Source of the DNA: Pseudomonadota bacterium
Lineage (GTDB): Bacteria; Bdellovibrionota_C; UBA2361; SZUA-149
DNA length: 32,568 nucleotides
Assembly (NCBI GenBank): GCA_029555385.1
Contig: JAKPSH010000262.1
Coordinates: forward strand, 1-32,568
Direction: 5' to 3'
The notes under the pieces are model-generated. The model saw only the letters and a list, made by a program, of their open reading frames with translations. It made no database searches and was not told where the DNA came from. A program made the position numbers and the translations under genes. This document shows positions 24,522 through 32,568 of the stretch, in pieces (positions within the stretch are counted from its first letter, which is position 1; each line of letters opens with the position of its first letter).

Positions 24522-27500
24522 CTAGACAGGATCAAAAACTCGATCGATTTCTTTCCGCGGAAGCGGCCACGGTCCTTGCCCACGCGTCAGGCTCCGCCAG
24601 TCCGGTCTGCGCAAACTTACCGGGGAACGCGGACGATAGCCGTCTTGGGCAATCTGCTGCAGAGGCGCGACGTCGACAACACGGCGCCGCCACGGAATAC
24701 CAAGCCAGGGGATGCTGCTCACAGCTGGGCGGATGATCTGCGGTTGTCCAACCATCATTTGGGTGACAGGAACGAACGCTGGAAGAGGTGCGCGGCTCGT
24801 TGCGTTGAATTCGGTTCCAAAATCCCACACCGTTAGCATCCGCTGGGGAACAGCGCCGGTATCAACAGCCGCGATAAGATCACCAACTGCGTCACGGCAA
24901 GCTATCAAATTCGTAAGCATCGGGTCATCATCCGCAAGAAGCTGTCTGCGAATTGTATTCTCTAATCTTGAACGTGCGTTGTCTCGCGCTTCCGCTGCTG
25001 CATCTAATCTGGCCCGTGCTTGAGTTCGCGCAGCCGCGTTTGCCGGGGTGTTAGGTATCGCATTAAATGCCGCTTCAGCTTGTGTAAATTGCGTCTGCGT
25101 TGCTCGAACAGCCGTTATCTCGCCAGCCCATGCTGTATTAACTTGGTTCTGCCATGCTGGCGGCAGCCCTCCGGGATTATTTAGGGCTTGATTCGTCTGC
25201 TGTGCCACTCTTGCATCCGCTCTCTCTTGTGCGAATCTCCTCGCCCCATCAAGCATCCTGATTCGTCTTACCGGACGAACAATTTGTTGAGTATCATCAA
25301 CCGTTTGCCGGATGTTTGCCGCCATCCGCTCTCTCGCAGTTTGCCGTGCATTTGCCGACCCGACCACACTCGCAGCTCCAGTTACTTCAGCGGCCAGACG
25401 CGTTTCGATATTGCGCAACGAGTTAATATCAGCCTCAAAATCGCGCAGACTCTGAATTCTTGCCTGATTCGGCGCAGGCAACCCCTGTTCCCGGGCTATT
25501 TCCTGCCGCGTACGTGTCAGTAGTTGATCCAGCGCTCTGTCCCGCCGAACTGGAGTGTTTATTTCGTCAATCAATGCCAAACGGGCTCTAAGATCGTTGC
25601 GGCCTAAAGAGACCCTTCCGCGAATTGCATTTCTTAACTCATCTCTCACGGAGTCAGCCGCCCGGCGTCTATGCACTTCGTAAAGAGTCAAGCGACGATC
25701 TCCTCGAAGGCTGCTTTGTCCTGCGTTAAGTTCAGCAAGACAGCGCTGCACCAGATTACGTTGGGTTCCATTACCCGGTGGAAGCCCTAAAAGTACTTCG
25801 CGCGCAACAGCCGGCTCAACTGAATCTCTGAGCAGCCGAAGATGGGCCTCGAACATCCGGTCATTCATTGCCGGCCTACCCCCTCTTGTCGCCATCCCTG
25901 CACGAAGCGTTTGACTTAGAGATTCAACAAGCTGCGGATAGCTGAAGTTCCGCCCTCTTTGTGCCGCATCACGCACCAAATGGGCAAGCGCAGCCTCGGT
26001 TCCATCATCAATAATCCTGCGGCCCCGGCCTAGGAAGTACTGTGCCATACTTGCGTTTCTAAGATTGCAGCGTTGAAACATAGCATTTGCCTGCTGCTCC
26101 ATGTTGCGTAAAGCCGCAACTGTCTGCGGATTTACCCGCTGCCCTGAACGCTGAAGTTCTGCTGCAACAGCAAGCATTTCCTGGGCCTGAGCTCGTGCAG
26201 CCAGAGCATACGCCGCATCATTCGCTCGCCCGCGAAATGGAAGATTCAGCGGCTGACCGATGCCCAATTCGCGCTGCAGCACGACGCGCGCTCTATTTGC
26301 AAGCCCGCTGGCAATCAGCACCGGTTCGGCCATTAATGCCAGACTGCCCATTGGGCCACCGTTCGGCAACAGAGCGTATTCGCCAAAAGTTGCCGCAGTA
26401 TTCAATGCGGCAAGTGCGGTCTCATCAGCAACTGCTCCAAGCAGAGGAATTCGCCGCCCGGTTTCAGCGGCTCTACCAACAGCACCTGCGGTATCGGATG
26501 CCGCGTTCCCCGTTGCAGCAGCAACCTTCTTCGAGCTGCTGATGATGGGAATCCGCTTATCGATCCAACGAACAAGCTTGACCGGCCATGGCGCTTTCGC
26601 TCCACTTTCGGCAATACGCTGCGGCATATCTGCATCCTCCGGCATCGGCTGCCGAAAGCCCTTTGCTGAGCGGTTATTGCGTTCGCTGAATTCAGCCAGC
26701 AGACTAACCGAAGCATCATCAAATGAATCCGCGTTAAGCCGTGCACGCCGAAGCTGTGAAAATCTGCTATGCACCTGATCGAGTTCATCTCCCAAATAGC
26801 GTGCAAAAACCACTTGGTCTTCCCATGGCTGCTGATTCCGGGCCCTCGAACGCACGATATCTGCAGCAGCGCGGCGGCTTTCCGTGACAGTCTGGCGAAT
26901 AGGCCTCCCGGCTTGGCGGTCTAATGCCAACTGCTGCTGACGGTAGACGCTGCTTCCCATCGCTTCGGCACTGACATTTTGGCGGCGAAGATCTGTCTGT
27001 GTATGACATGTCGCCCGGCCCGCACGCCTATCGAAGCTGCAAAGCTGCACCGGGCTGCGTGTAGTTTCCACATCGCAATCAATACGCTGGCCGCGCATCA
27101 TGCTCTCATAATGAGAACGTCGTGCTTGATCGTTTGCATAATTGTGCGTTACCGCTGTCGATTGGGCAAGCTGCATCATTTGACGCCTGCCAATCTGTTC
27201 GGCGGCACTGCCCATAAACAAACCCATAAATCCGCTAAGAACGATCTGTGCTTTTTCAGCATCAGTCAAATAGCGTCCCATCATGCGCGCTTGCAGATGA
27301 GCACTGAGAAAGGTGCTCACTGTAGTGCTCACAGCCTCGCCTGTATGGCTGAGCATATGCCGTGCAACATAGCCCGTTGTCCTTGTGGCTATATGCCGGC
27401 CTTGCTGCGTTGCGCTGTCCCAAAGTGCATGCCGGTAAGCAGACCAGCGGGCACCGGTCGCGCCAAGGACATAAGAGAGACCGAGATTGCAGCCAACACG

Positions 27501-28778
27501 GGCGAGAACATCATAAAAGCGCCAGCCATCCGGACGTTTTAGGCCGCCTTCGGACACGGGCCGCCAGAAATCCATTGCTGTATGAAACACCGTTGATGGA
27601 GCACTGGCAATCAAACCGCATAGCCCCCCTGTTCGCAGTGTTCGGGCCGCATGCCATACACGGCCGAGGGACGACATCCGGGAGAAAACATTTACCGAGC
27701 GAGTTAGATTCTGCCCAAGCGCGATGCCTCGTCCGGCATTGGTTGCTGCCGTACTTAGCCGGGCAGCGCTCACCCCCGCCTGAGCCGCCCGTGCATAAGC
27801 GCCAGCCAAGAGGCCGCCGAATCCGCAAAGAGCCGCTTCGCCCGCGCCGTACAAAGTATCCAAAGCTGCGGCTTTCAGATCCGCCCCGCTCACTTTCTCA
27901 CCGGTTGCGGCTTTTAACGCAAGTTTAGTGCCGTTGACTGCGCCGATACCCACTGTCGCAAGAGCAACTCCCGCAGCAAAACCGCCCCATCCACCCATCG
28001 GAGCAGTGAGAATTGTGGCGCCAGCTATAATTGCGCCGCGCAGAATGCAGTTTCCAACAACATTGATTGTATTGCGGCAGCCTAATGCCCGTTCATACTC
28101 TTTGCCTGCTGCTTCAAGGGCTTTGACGTGCGACTCAAGTTCCACTGAGTCCTGGACTCCCAGCACCGAACGGGCGCGAACGAATGTGGTTTTTGCATCA
28201 GCCAGTGTTTGCTGACTTGCCGCACCACTTCCTCCGGATGCTAATCCTTGTTCACGAAGCCGGAGGGCATCAGCAGCGAACGATTTCGAATCAGCCAGCG
28301 CCTTGTTCTGTTCATCATACTGCTTGCCGACCGCTTGAAAGAGAGCCTCTGCTGCCTCAAGCTGTTTCTCCAGAGCCTTCTTTTCGCCGGAGAGCCAGGC
28401 CAAAAAACCAGAATTCTTCTTTAGCTCTTCTCTGGCCTTATCGCGGTTAGCCCTAGCCTCTTCGAGCAACTTTTCTGTTTGGGAAATACGTTCCGTGATA
28501 AGCCGCTGCCTGGCCGAGAGGTCGTCATTGAGCCTGCCCAAGGCAGCGTCGCTCACGCCCGGAGCAGCGCGCGATGCCGCGGAAAACGCGGCATTGAGGT
28601 CTTGCGTATCGAGATACTCGTGCCGGCCAGTAACTGTTAGAGAACCGCCGTTGTCACGCGAAAGGGAATCAAAAACATTTTCTTTGCCGCTATCTTGAAG
28701 GAAAAGAGCGGGATCTTCCTCTACGCCCCGCCGCGTGAGCTGACCGCCATACAGTGAATAGCCCTGTTGAAGAGCCAT
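24522..28778 (-). CDS. Giant 1418-residue protein with glycine-rich hydrophobic segments; toxin/effector-like
   Basis: No family is recognised and there is no signal peptide. After a polar N-terminus there is a coiled coil (about 85-175, with ISQTEKLLEEARANRDKARE). A Gly/Ala-rich hydrophobic region follows at about 239-335 (AIIAGATILTAPMGGWGGFAAG, then GAGEAALCGFGGLLAGAYA). A further hydrophobic patch (IVLSGFMGLFMGSAAEQIG) follows, and another with LLPNGGPMGSLALMAEPVLIASGLA. The last third is Arg/Ala/Gln-rich and helical, ending in a Pro/Arg-rich tail (RRPDWRSLTRGQGPWPLP). Glycine-zipper hydrophobic blocks in a long leaderless protein are typical of pore-forming or polymorphic-toxin-like proteins and of phage tape measures. 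No phage genes are nearby. The ATG has AGAGG 9 nt upstream. The CATAACT heptamer lies 102 nt upstream. Confidence 0.7.
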   Translation of the reverse strand: MALQQGYSLYGGQLTRRGVEEDPALFLQDSGKENVFDSLSRDNGGSLTVTGRHEYLDTQDLNAAFSAASRAAPGVSDAALGRLNDDLSARQRLITERISQTEKLLEEARANRDKAREELKKNSGFLAWLSGEKKALEKQLEAAEALFQAVGKQYDEQNKALADSKSFAADALRLREQGLASGGSGAASQQTLADAKTTFVRARSVLGVQDSVELESHVKALEAAGKEYERALGCRNTINVVGNCILRGAIIAGATILTAPMGGWGGFAAGVALATVGIGAVNGTKLALKAATGEKVSGADLKAAALDTLYGAGEAALCGFGGLLAGAYARAAQAGVSAARLSTAATNAGRGIALGQNLTRSVNVFSRMSSLGRVWHAARTLRTGGLCGLIASAPSTVFHTAMDFWRPVSEGGLKRPDGWRFYDVLARVGCNLGLSYVLGATGARWSAYRHALWDSATQQGRHIATRTTGYVARHMLSHTGEAVSTTVSTFLSAHLQARMMGRYLTDAEKAQIVLSGFMGLFMGSAAEQIGRRQMMQLAQSTAVTHNYANDQARRSHYESMMRGQRIDCDVETTRSPVQLCSFDRRAGRATCHTQTDLRRQNVSAEAMGSSVYRQQQLALDRQAGRPIRQTVTESRRAAADIVRSRARNQQPWEDQVVFARYLGDELDQVHSRFSQLRRARLNADSFDDASVSLLAEFSERNNRSAKGFRQPMPEDADMPQRIAESGAKAPWPVKLVRWIDKRIPIISSSKKVAAATGNAASDTAGAVGRAAETGRRIPLLGAVADETALAALNTAATFGEYALLPNGGPMGSLALMAEPVLIASGLANRARVVLQRELGIGQPLNLPFRGRANDAAYALAARAQAQEMLAVAAELQRSGQRVNPQTVAALRNMEQQANAMFQRCNLRNASMAQYFLGRGRRIIDDGTEAALAHLVRDAAQRGRNFSYPQLVESLSQTLRAGMATRGGRPAMNDRMFEAHLRLLRDSVEPAVAREVLLGLPPGNGTQRNLVQRCLAELNAGQSSLRGDRRLTLYEVHRRRAADSVRDELRNAIRGRVSLGRNDLRARLALIDEINTPVRRDRALDQLLTRTRQEIAREQGLPAPNQARIQSLRDFEADINSLRNIETRLAAEVTGAASVVGSANARQTARERMAANIRQTVDDTQQIVRPVRRIRMLDGARRFAQERADARVAQQTNQALNNPGGLPPAWQNQVNTAWAGEITAVRATQTQFTQAEAAFNAIPNTPANAAARTQARARLDAAAEARDNARSRLENTIRRQLLADDDPMLTNLIACRDAVGDLIAAVDTGAVPQRMLTVWDFGTEFNATSRAPLPAFVPVTQMMVGQPQIIRPAVSSIPWLGIPWRRRVVDVAPLQQIAQDGYRPRSPVSLRRPDWRSLTRGQGPWPLPRKEIDRVFDPV

Positions 28779-28880
28779 CGCCGGGAACCTCTAAGAACAG
28801 AAAATCTTCATTCTATCAAAAACTCATCGCCGCAAGCGGATACGCCGGAGTACCAAAGCCTTTGCGCTGTCTCATGATAA

Positions 28881-28887
28881 AGTTATG
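28881..28887 (-). promoter_or_regulatory. CATAACT heptamer upstream of the 1418-aa protein gene
   Basis: On the minus strand the context is GCCATAACTTTATCATG, 102 nt before the ATG at 28778 and in the gene's direction. It is closest in flanks to the copy before the zincin-like gene. Confidence 0.35.
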
Positions 28888-29077
28888 GCTGAAGTTGAAT
28901 AACATGTGCGCTTTAATACAGATTGGTATGGATTTCAATGCATCAGTTACTTAGTTACGGTATGGCATTACGCATTACCCCTTACTAGAGAGATATCTCG
29001 AAGGTGTCATACACATCAAAAGTGACCGTAATAGCGTCGCTTCCGGCAATTACCACTTCTGTCCTGAGAATCTATGA

Positions 29078-29086
29078 TGCTATAAT
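29078..29086 (+). promoter_or_regulatory. Extended -10 promoter (TGCTATAAT) for TPR paralogue B
   Basis: A perfect extended -10 (TGnTATAAT) ends 32 nt before the TTG start at 29119. No good -35 is present, as is common for extended -10 promoters. The predicted leader is about 26 nt and includes GGAG 7 nt before the start. Confidence 0.55.
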
Positions 29087-29118
29087 ATCTACTGTTTTTA
29101 CTATTTTGGAGATTACCG

Positions 29119-30738
29119 TTGATCGATCCCAACGTCTCCCAAATTGCGGCATGCTTTAAAAACGAGTGGAATCCACGTCTTAGCATCGCTCCGGCACTTC
29201 TGCTCGACGATACCTGGCCATCTATCGGTACCTTGGATTTGCTTACTTTCCCCCTGCGTTTAGTGTCAGATTTACCAAAGGAAGCTGAGACCCTGCTTAG
29301 AGGTTCTGCGGCTTATTTAGCCTTGGTTATACATAAGTGCTGGTCACTTATCGCGGATAAGGTGGACGCAGCTAATATGGAGGAAGGAATCACTGTCACG
29401 GCGTCGGGGGGACGCTTCTTGGCCGAAGATGAAACCGTGCGGGTAAATGTGGAGAAAACGCTCCGTGACTGTTTAGAAAATCTTCCCTACCCGTATCCGG
29501 TTATCTCAGCCTTCACTCGTCCCATATCCTTTGACGCCAATGTCATTTGCCCCTTGGCTATTGGACTGTTTACCGGGTTAAGCCCGTTTGTTGAAGGTCC
29601 ATGGGCTAAGATGCAATCCAGTGAATATGCGCCCGCTCTCGAAAGCATTCTCCGCGAATTGGCCCGGCAGTCTGCTGACAACTATGCCCGGGTCTATCCT
29701 GATGAACCGCTGGGGCAAGTAGCCGAACTTTATCTCCATAGTTTAATTTTTCCGCCGCTGATGATTGGCGAAACTCTGCCAGCAACGAATTCTAGTCAAA
29801 AAATTATTGAATTTTTTGACCAATACAAGATTTCCCGCGAGTCGATTTTGAAACTTGCGCGCAATTTAGCCCGAAGCGCAGATGAACTTTTTTGCTGCAC
29901 CGGATTGGTGCTCTATGCTGCTTTAACCGAAGAAATGCCGCCAGAGGATGTAATTGCCGCAGCACAAGCCAAGGGCAAGTTCATGGGGCTTCTCCGGCGT
30001 TCAGTGATTGCTGTCCGTGACAACCGGCAACTTGGACCGGATTGGATCGAATCGGGGTTAACCGGCGATAGTCTGTATCAACGCTGCTCTATTGAAAATG
30101 CTCTCAATCTAATTCCTTGGCTTTATCTATCGCCTCAGCGCATCGCGGCTGATGCAAAGCAAGGAAACTTAACTGCTCTGCTGGCTGCACTATGCGATTT
30201 CGATTTCAGTACAGCTACTCGAGTATTGGAAAAACTAATTGAAGAAGATCCTTCAGACATCGAATGCCGCCTGCAAATGGCACAACTCCGCGTGCTTGCT
30301 GAAGAATACGAGGAAGCAGAAGGGCTATGCAGCAACATTGCTTCCGAACCGGGCGCCGATGAGAATCCGCGGCTGTTTGACCTTTGGGGCATGGTCGCTC
30401 TTAAGCGGCGAAACCAGACCGCCGCGTGCAAGTATTTGAAAGCTGGCCTAGCTATCAAAAACATGGATCCAGTGCTCAAGTCCGATATGGCCAACAATCT
30501 CGGCTGGGCCTATATCCTCCAAGGCGACTTCACTACGGCGATCCGCTACATTGACGTGGGGTTAGAAACAGCTTTATGCCCCGTAACGCTGATTCTCAAT
30601 AAGGTGTTCGCACTGTGGCGCTTATCAAAACATGAAGAAGCAGGTGCTTTGAGGCACCGGCTCTTTGCTATCGCACCGACCGACCGGCGGGTCTTTAGCG
30701 ATTTAACTCAGCTTTCCGTAAGCACTCCAACTACTTAA
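29119..30738 (+). CDS. TPR-repeat protein, paralogue B
   Basis: The product has 539 residues and is a full-length paralogue of the protein at 12249-13856, sharing LLLDxxWPSxGxLDLxT near the N-terminus, YARVYPxEPxG, FPPL, GLLR in the middle and APTDRRVF at the end. The N-terminal ~350 residues are an unrecognised domain. The C-terminal ~180 form TPR-like helix pairs (LFDLWGMVALKRRNQTAACK, NNLGWAYILQGDFTTAIRYI). There is no signal peptide. The TTG start has GGAG 7 nt upstream and an extended -10 promoter just before it. The two paralogues point outward from the intervening block. It is followed after 171 bp by the thioredoxin-fold gene. Its likely role is as an adaptor or chaperone through TPR contacts. 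Partner unknown. Confidence 0.72.
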   Translation: MIDPNVSQIAACFKNEWNPRLSIAPALLLDDTWPSIGTLDLLTFPLRLVSDLPKEAETLLRGSAAYLALVIHKCWSLIADKVDAANMEEGITVTASGGRFLAEDETVRVNVEKTLRDCLENLPYPYPVISAFTRPISFDANVICPLAIGLFTGLSPFVEGPWAKMQSSEYAPALESILRELARQSADNYARVYPDEPLGQVAELYLHSLIFPPLMIGETLPATNSSQKIIEFFDQYKISRESILKLARNLARSADELFCCTGLVLYAALTEEMPPEDVIAAAQAKGKFMGLLRRSVIAVRDNRQLGPDWIESGLTGDSLYQRCSIENALNLIPWLYLSPQRIAADAKQGNLTALLAALCDFDFSTATRVLEKLIEEDPSDIECRLQMAQLRVLAEEYEEAEGLCSNIASEPGADENPRLFDLWGMVALKRRNQTAACKYLKAGLAIKNMDPVLKSDMANNLGWAYILQGDFTTAIRYIDVGLETALCPVTLILNKVFALWRLSKHEEAGALRHRLFAIAPTDRRVFSDLTQLSVSTPTT

Positions 30739-30909
30739 GTCCCGCTCAGGCATTTTCACCATCAACCGCTGATACTCCTTGAAAGGTAAGTCACCGCAAG
30801 CCCTTAAGTAACCATAATTAATTGTACGACAGTCCGGGGTAAAGTTTCTGGCGCGGAATGAAGCAGACACAGCTAAGCGCCGGAAAAGAGGTCATAGTTC
30901 GGGTTTTGT

Positions 30910-32157
30910 ATGTTGATGAGTGTAAAAGGGGCTTGGGGTCTTGGTGCATATGCGCGGCTTTTTTGCGCTGCTATAATTGCCCTTTGTCTTGCTCAGCCTA
31001 AAGTCGCCGGTGCGCAAAATAAAGAAACATTCTCGGCACAGCCGCCTAAGCCTTTAACTTCGCTTCTTAATCCTTTCTCAAAAAAATTCAGCGTAACCGG
31101 CATCGGTGGAATAGCTCCCAACGTAAGAAACCCGTTTGTGGTCAGCGATCTTACCGAAGGACCAAATACATCCCCGCCAAATCAAGCTGATTCGTCAAAA
31201 AACGCCGTTAAACCAACTTCCCCGCCGGGAGCGACTCCGGTTCAAGATGCAAGCGCCCGTGCCGGCCTGTCATTTCGCTCAGACAACCCCGACGAAACTC
31301 CTGTCTTACCGCCGCAAGAAACGCCCGAAGTTCGCGTTGAACCCGATGCCCCTGGCCCGATAAAAGGAATGATCCGGGCGCTTCGCGACGGAGATCGCGA
31401 GCTTGCCGCGGATTATGCGGATAGCTTCGTCCGGATGCAGCAGAATTACTTTTTCGAACTTCGGGATATCGTCAATCAAATTGGTCAGGCGCTTATTCGC
31501 CAGAACGTCATCGACGAGGACGGCTGGGCTGCTGCTGCACAAAGCATGGAATACGAACTGGCTAAAACACGGCTCGAACTCGGTGAAGTAATTAAACCCA
31601 CACACGAAGTTGCGATGAAGCGGATTGCGCCAGACCCGCAGAATCAAATTCATGTTTTTTACTTCTTCAGCCTAAATTGCAGTTGGTGCCGCTACATGGC
31701 TCCGGATGTCGAACGTCTTTGGCGCAGTGTCAGTGAGGACCCAAAAATAAAAATGACTGCTTTGAGTGTTGGTCCTGTCCCCGATGACTGGCTCAAAGAA
31801 TACCGTGCCTATACTGGACTTACACTTCCAGTGGCTAACGGCGCTGAGCTTGCGCAAACTTTCGGTGTGGTTTTCTTGCCTGCTGTCGTAATTGTCTCTC
31901 CAAATAACAATCACGCCTATCTCAAAACTGGTCAACAGAGCTTCGAGCGGCTCTATGAATTCGCAAAAACAGTGCAAGGACTGCCGGCAGTTGTTACGCC
32001 CCAGTTCAAGGAACTGGCTGGAACTCCGATTTCCCAACCGGAAATTCTCAAGGCGCAACAGGGTTTAGACCGCATTAAGCTCGCGCAAAATCCGCTTTCA
32101 CCATCATCTGCGAAAATAACACCCAAACTGGTTAAGGTATCAATTGAGAGGTTCTAG
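30910..32157 (+). CDS. Exported thioredoxin-fold protein, TraF-like, with CSWC active site
   Basis: The product has 415 residues. A signal peptide (about 1-35, core LFCAAIIALCLA, cut near VAGA|Q) is followed by a Pro-rich linker (about 40-150) and a helical segment (about 155-225). The C-terminal thioredoxin-like domain reads HVFYFFSLNCSWCRYMAPDV, with the redox pair Cys257-x-x-Cys260. The cis-Pro loop is at VFLPAVV (Pro324), followed by YLKTGQQSFERLYEF. The long helical N-terminal part joined to a late thioredoxin domain resembles TraF of F-type conjugation systems, which assists disulfide formation of periplasmic Tra proteins. It is 31 bp upstream of another exported protein and probably co-transcribed. 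The start at 30910 lacks a good ribosome site; ATG 30916 is equally possible. Confidence 0.72.
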   Translation: MLMSVKGAWGLGAYARLFCAAIIALCLAQPKVAGAQNKETFSAQPPKPLTSLLNPFSKKFSVTGIGGIAPNVRNPFVVSDLTEGPNTSPPNQADSSKNAVKPTSPPGATPVQDASARAGLSFRSDNPDETPVLPPQETPEVRVEPDAPGPIKGMIRALRDGDRELAADYADSFVRMQQNYFFELRDIVNQIGQALIRQNVIDEDGWAAAAQSMEYELAKTRLELGEVIKPTHEVAMKRIAPDPQNQIHVFYFFSLNCSWCRYMAPDVERLWRSVSEDPKIKMTALSVGPVPDDWLKEYRAYTGLTLPVANGAELAQTFGVVFLPAVVIVSPNNNHAYLKTGQQSFERLYEFAKTVQGLPAVVTPQFKELAGTPISQPEILKAQQGLDRIKLAQNPLSPSSAKITPKLVKVSIERF

Positions 32158-32188
32158 AACAGTGTGCAAGTCAAATGGAGTTACTGCA

Positions 32189-32568
32189 ATGAGGACCGCC
32201 GTCTTTATTAAACACATTCCATCCCTCCATGGATTGCTGCTGCTTTTTGCGCTGGGTTTTTTCCTTTTGCCTGACATTGCGCAAGCACAGTGCGCATATT
32301 GGAACAGATCGTCCGGCGCAATATACCGCAGTCCGCAGGGAGAGCTAATTGGTCAAGTGCAGGCAACCCCGCCTCCTCCCAAGGCAGTCGATTTCAGTGG
32401 CACACCGATAAGCCAGAGCCTTGGCTACCAATGCGTAGTCGATGATCAAGGTAACATCTATAACGCTGACAACCTTAATCAGGCTTACGACGAAGAGGAC
32501 GATGACGAGAACCCAGACTTTCCGTTCGATATTCCGATCCCCGGCGGCGGCGGTGGCGGCGGCGGTGG
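32189..32568 (+). CDS. Exported protein with acidic and polyglycine tract, 3' partial
   Basis: An ATG at 32189 with GGAG 8 nt upstream opens a frame that runs off the window after 126 codons. Residues 1-33 form a signal peptide (core LLLLFALGFFLL, cut at AQA|Q). The visible mature part has Cys35 and Cys82, which could pair, a Pro run, an acidic run (YDEEDDDENPD) and the beginning of a polyglycine stretch from residue 119. No domain can be named from this fragment. The position directly after the thioredoxin-fold gene suggests it could be a disulfide-bonded client, or part of an envelope or secretion locus to the right. The poly-Gly encoding GGC/GGT run is a possible slippage site. Confidence 0.7.
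   Translation, partial: MRTAVFIKHIPSLHGLLLLFALGFFLLPDIAQAQCAYWNRSSGAIYRSPQGELIGQVQATPPPPKAVDFSGTPISQSLGYQCVVDDQGNIYNADNLNQAYDEEDDDENPDFPFDIPIPGGGGGGGG

Larger units (their letters stand above)
28779..29118. other. 340-bp divergent intergenic region with short tandem motifs
   Basis: It separates the 1418-aa gene (minus) from TPR paralogue B (plus). It holds the CATAACT heptamer for the minus gene and an extended -10 promoter for the plus gene. Between them are AGTTAC twice (28945-28950, 28953-28958), GCATTAC twice in direct tandem (28965-28971, 28972-28978) and the perfect palindrome GAGATATCTC (28990-28999). The tandem and palindromic words look like regulator binding sites. Confidence 0.5.

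Noticed and set aside
26979..27928. Overlapping plus-strand frames of about 187-188 codons inside the 1418-aa gene
   Set aside because: Two different frames both stay open by composition, neither has a ribosome site, and the minus-strand gene is continuous across them.
1..32568. CRISPR array, insertion sequences or rRNA
   Set aside because: No regularly spaced repeats, transposase motifs or rRNA signature sequences were seen.

Overview
The window comes from a diderm (Gram-negative-type) bacterium. Several genes encode classical Sec signal peptides, there are two periplasmic substrate-binding proteins, there is Tad-type pilus machinery, and Shine-Dalgarno sites precede most starts. GC content is moderate. 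Nothing in the window fixes the phylum, so I do not name one.

Layout. (1) Bases 1-3600: the C-terminal end of a von Willebrand A (TadG-like) protein, a TadE-like pilus protein, two tandem periplasmic ligand-binding proteins with no permease or ATPase beside them, and a tRNA-Val(CAC). One signal peptide is built on a hexanucleotide microsatellite. (2) Bases 3800-6500: a large papain/calpain-clan cysteine peptidase with no signal peptide, and a small unknown gene. (3) Bases 6797-12209: a co-directional operon with a good sigma-70-like promoter. It encodes an NfeD/YuaF-like membrane protein, a truncated flotillin, a full flotillin, a four-helix membrane protein with coiled coils, an exported vWA-like protein, and a low-molecular-weight phosphatase relative whose P-loop has lost its arginine. 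(4) Bases 12249-30738: a roughly 18-kb block of large, unrecognised, mostly monocistronic genes on alternating strands. It holds a 1016-aa helical protein, an HExxH zincin-like protein, two small membrane proteins, a 654-aa protein, a 920-aa protein with an internal duplication, and a 1418-aa protein with glycine-rich hydrophobic segments. Two divergently pointing paralogous TPR proteins bracket the block. (5) Bases 30910-32568: an exported thioredoxin-fold protein with CSWC (TraF-like) and the start of a further exported gene that runs off the window.

How they may work together. The flotillin operon looks like a membrane-microdomain module with unusual accessory genes. The 12-31 kb block, together with the cysteine peptidase, resembles a set of leaderless effector or toxin-like proteins. 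Four of these genes carry the heptamer CATAACT 54-102 nt upstream of the start in the same orientation, which suggests shared control. The TraF-like gene at the right edge raises the possibility of a type IV secretion or conjugation locus just outside the window. These links are inference. The sequence directly shows only the motifs, paralogy and gene order.
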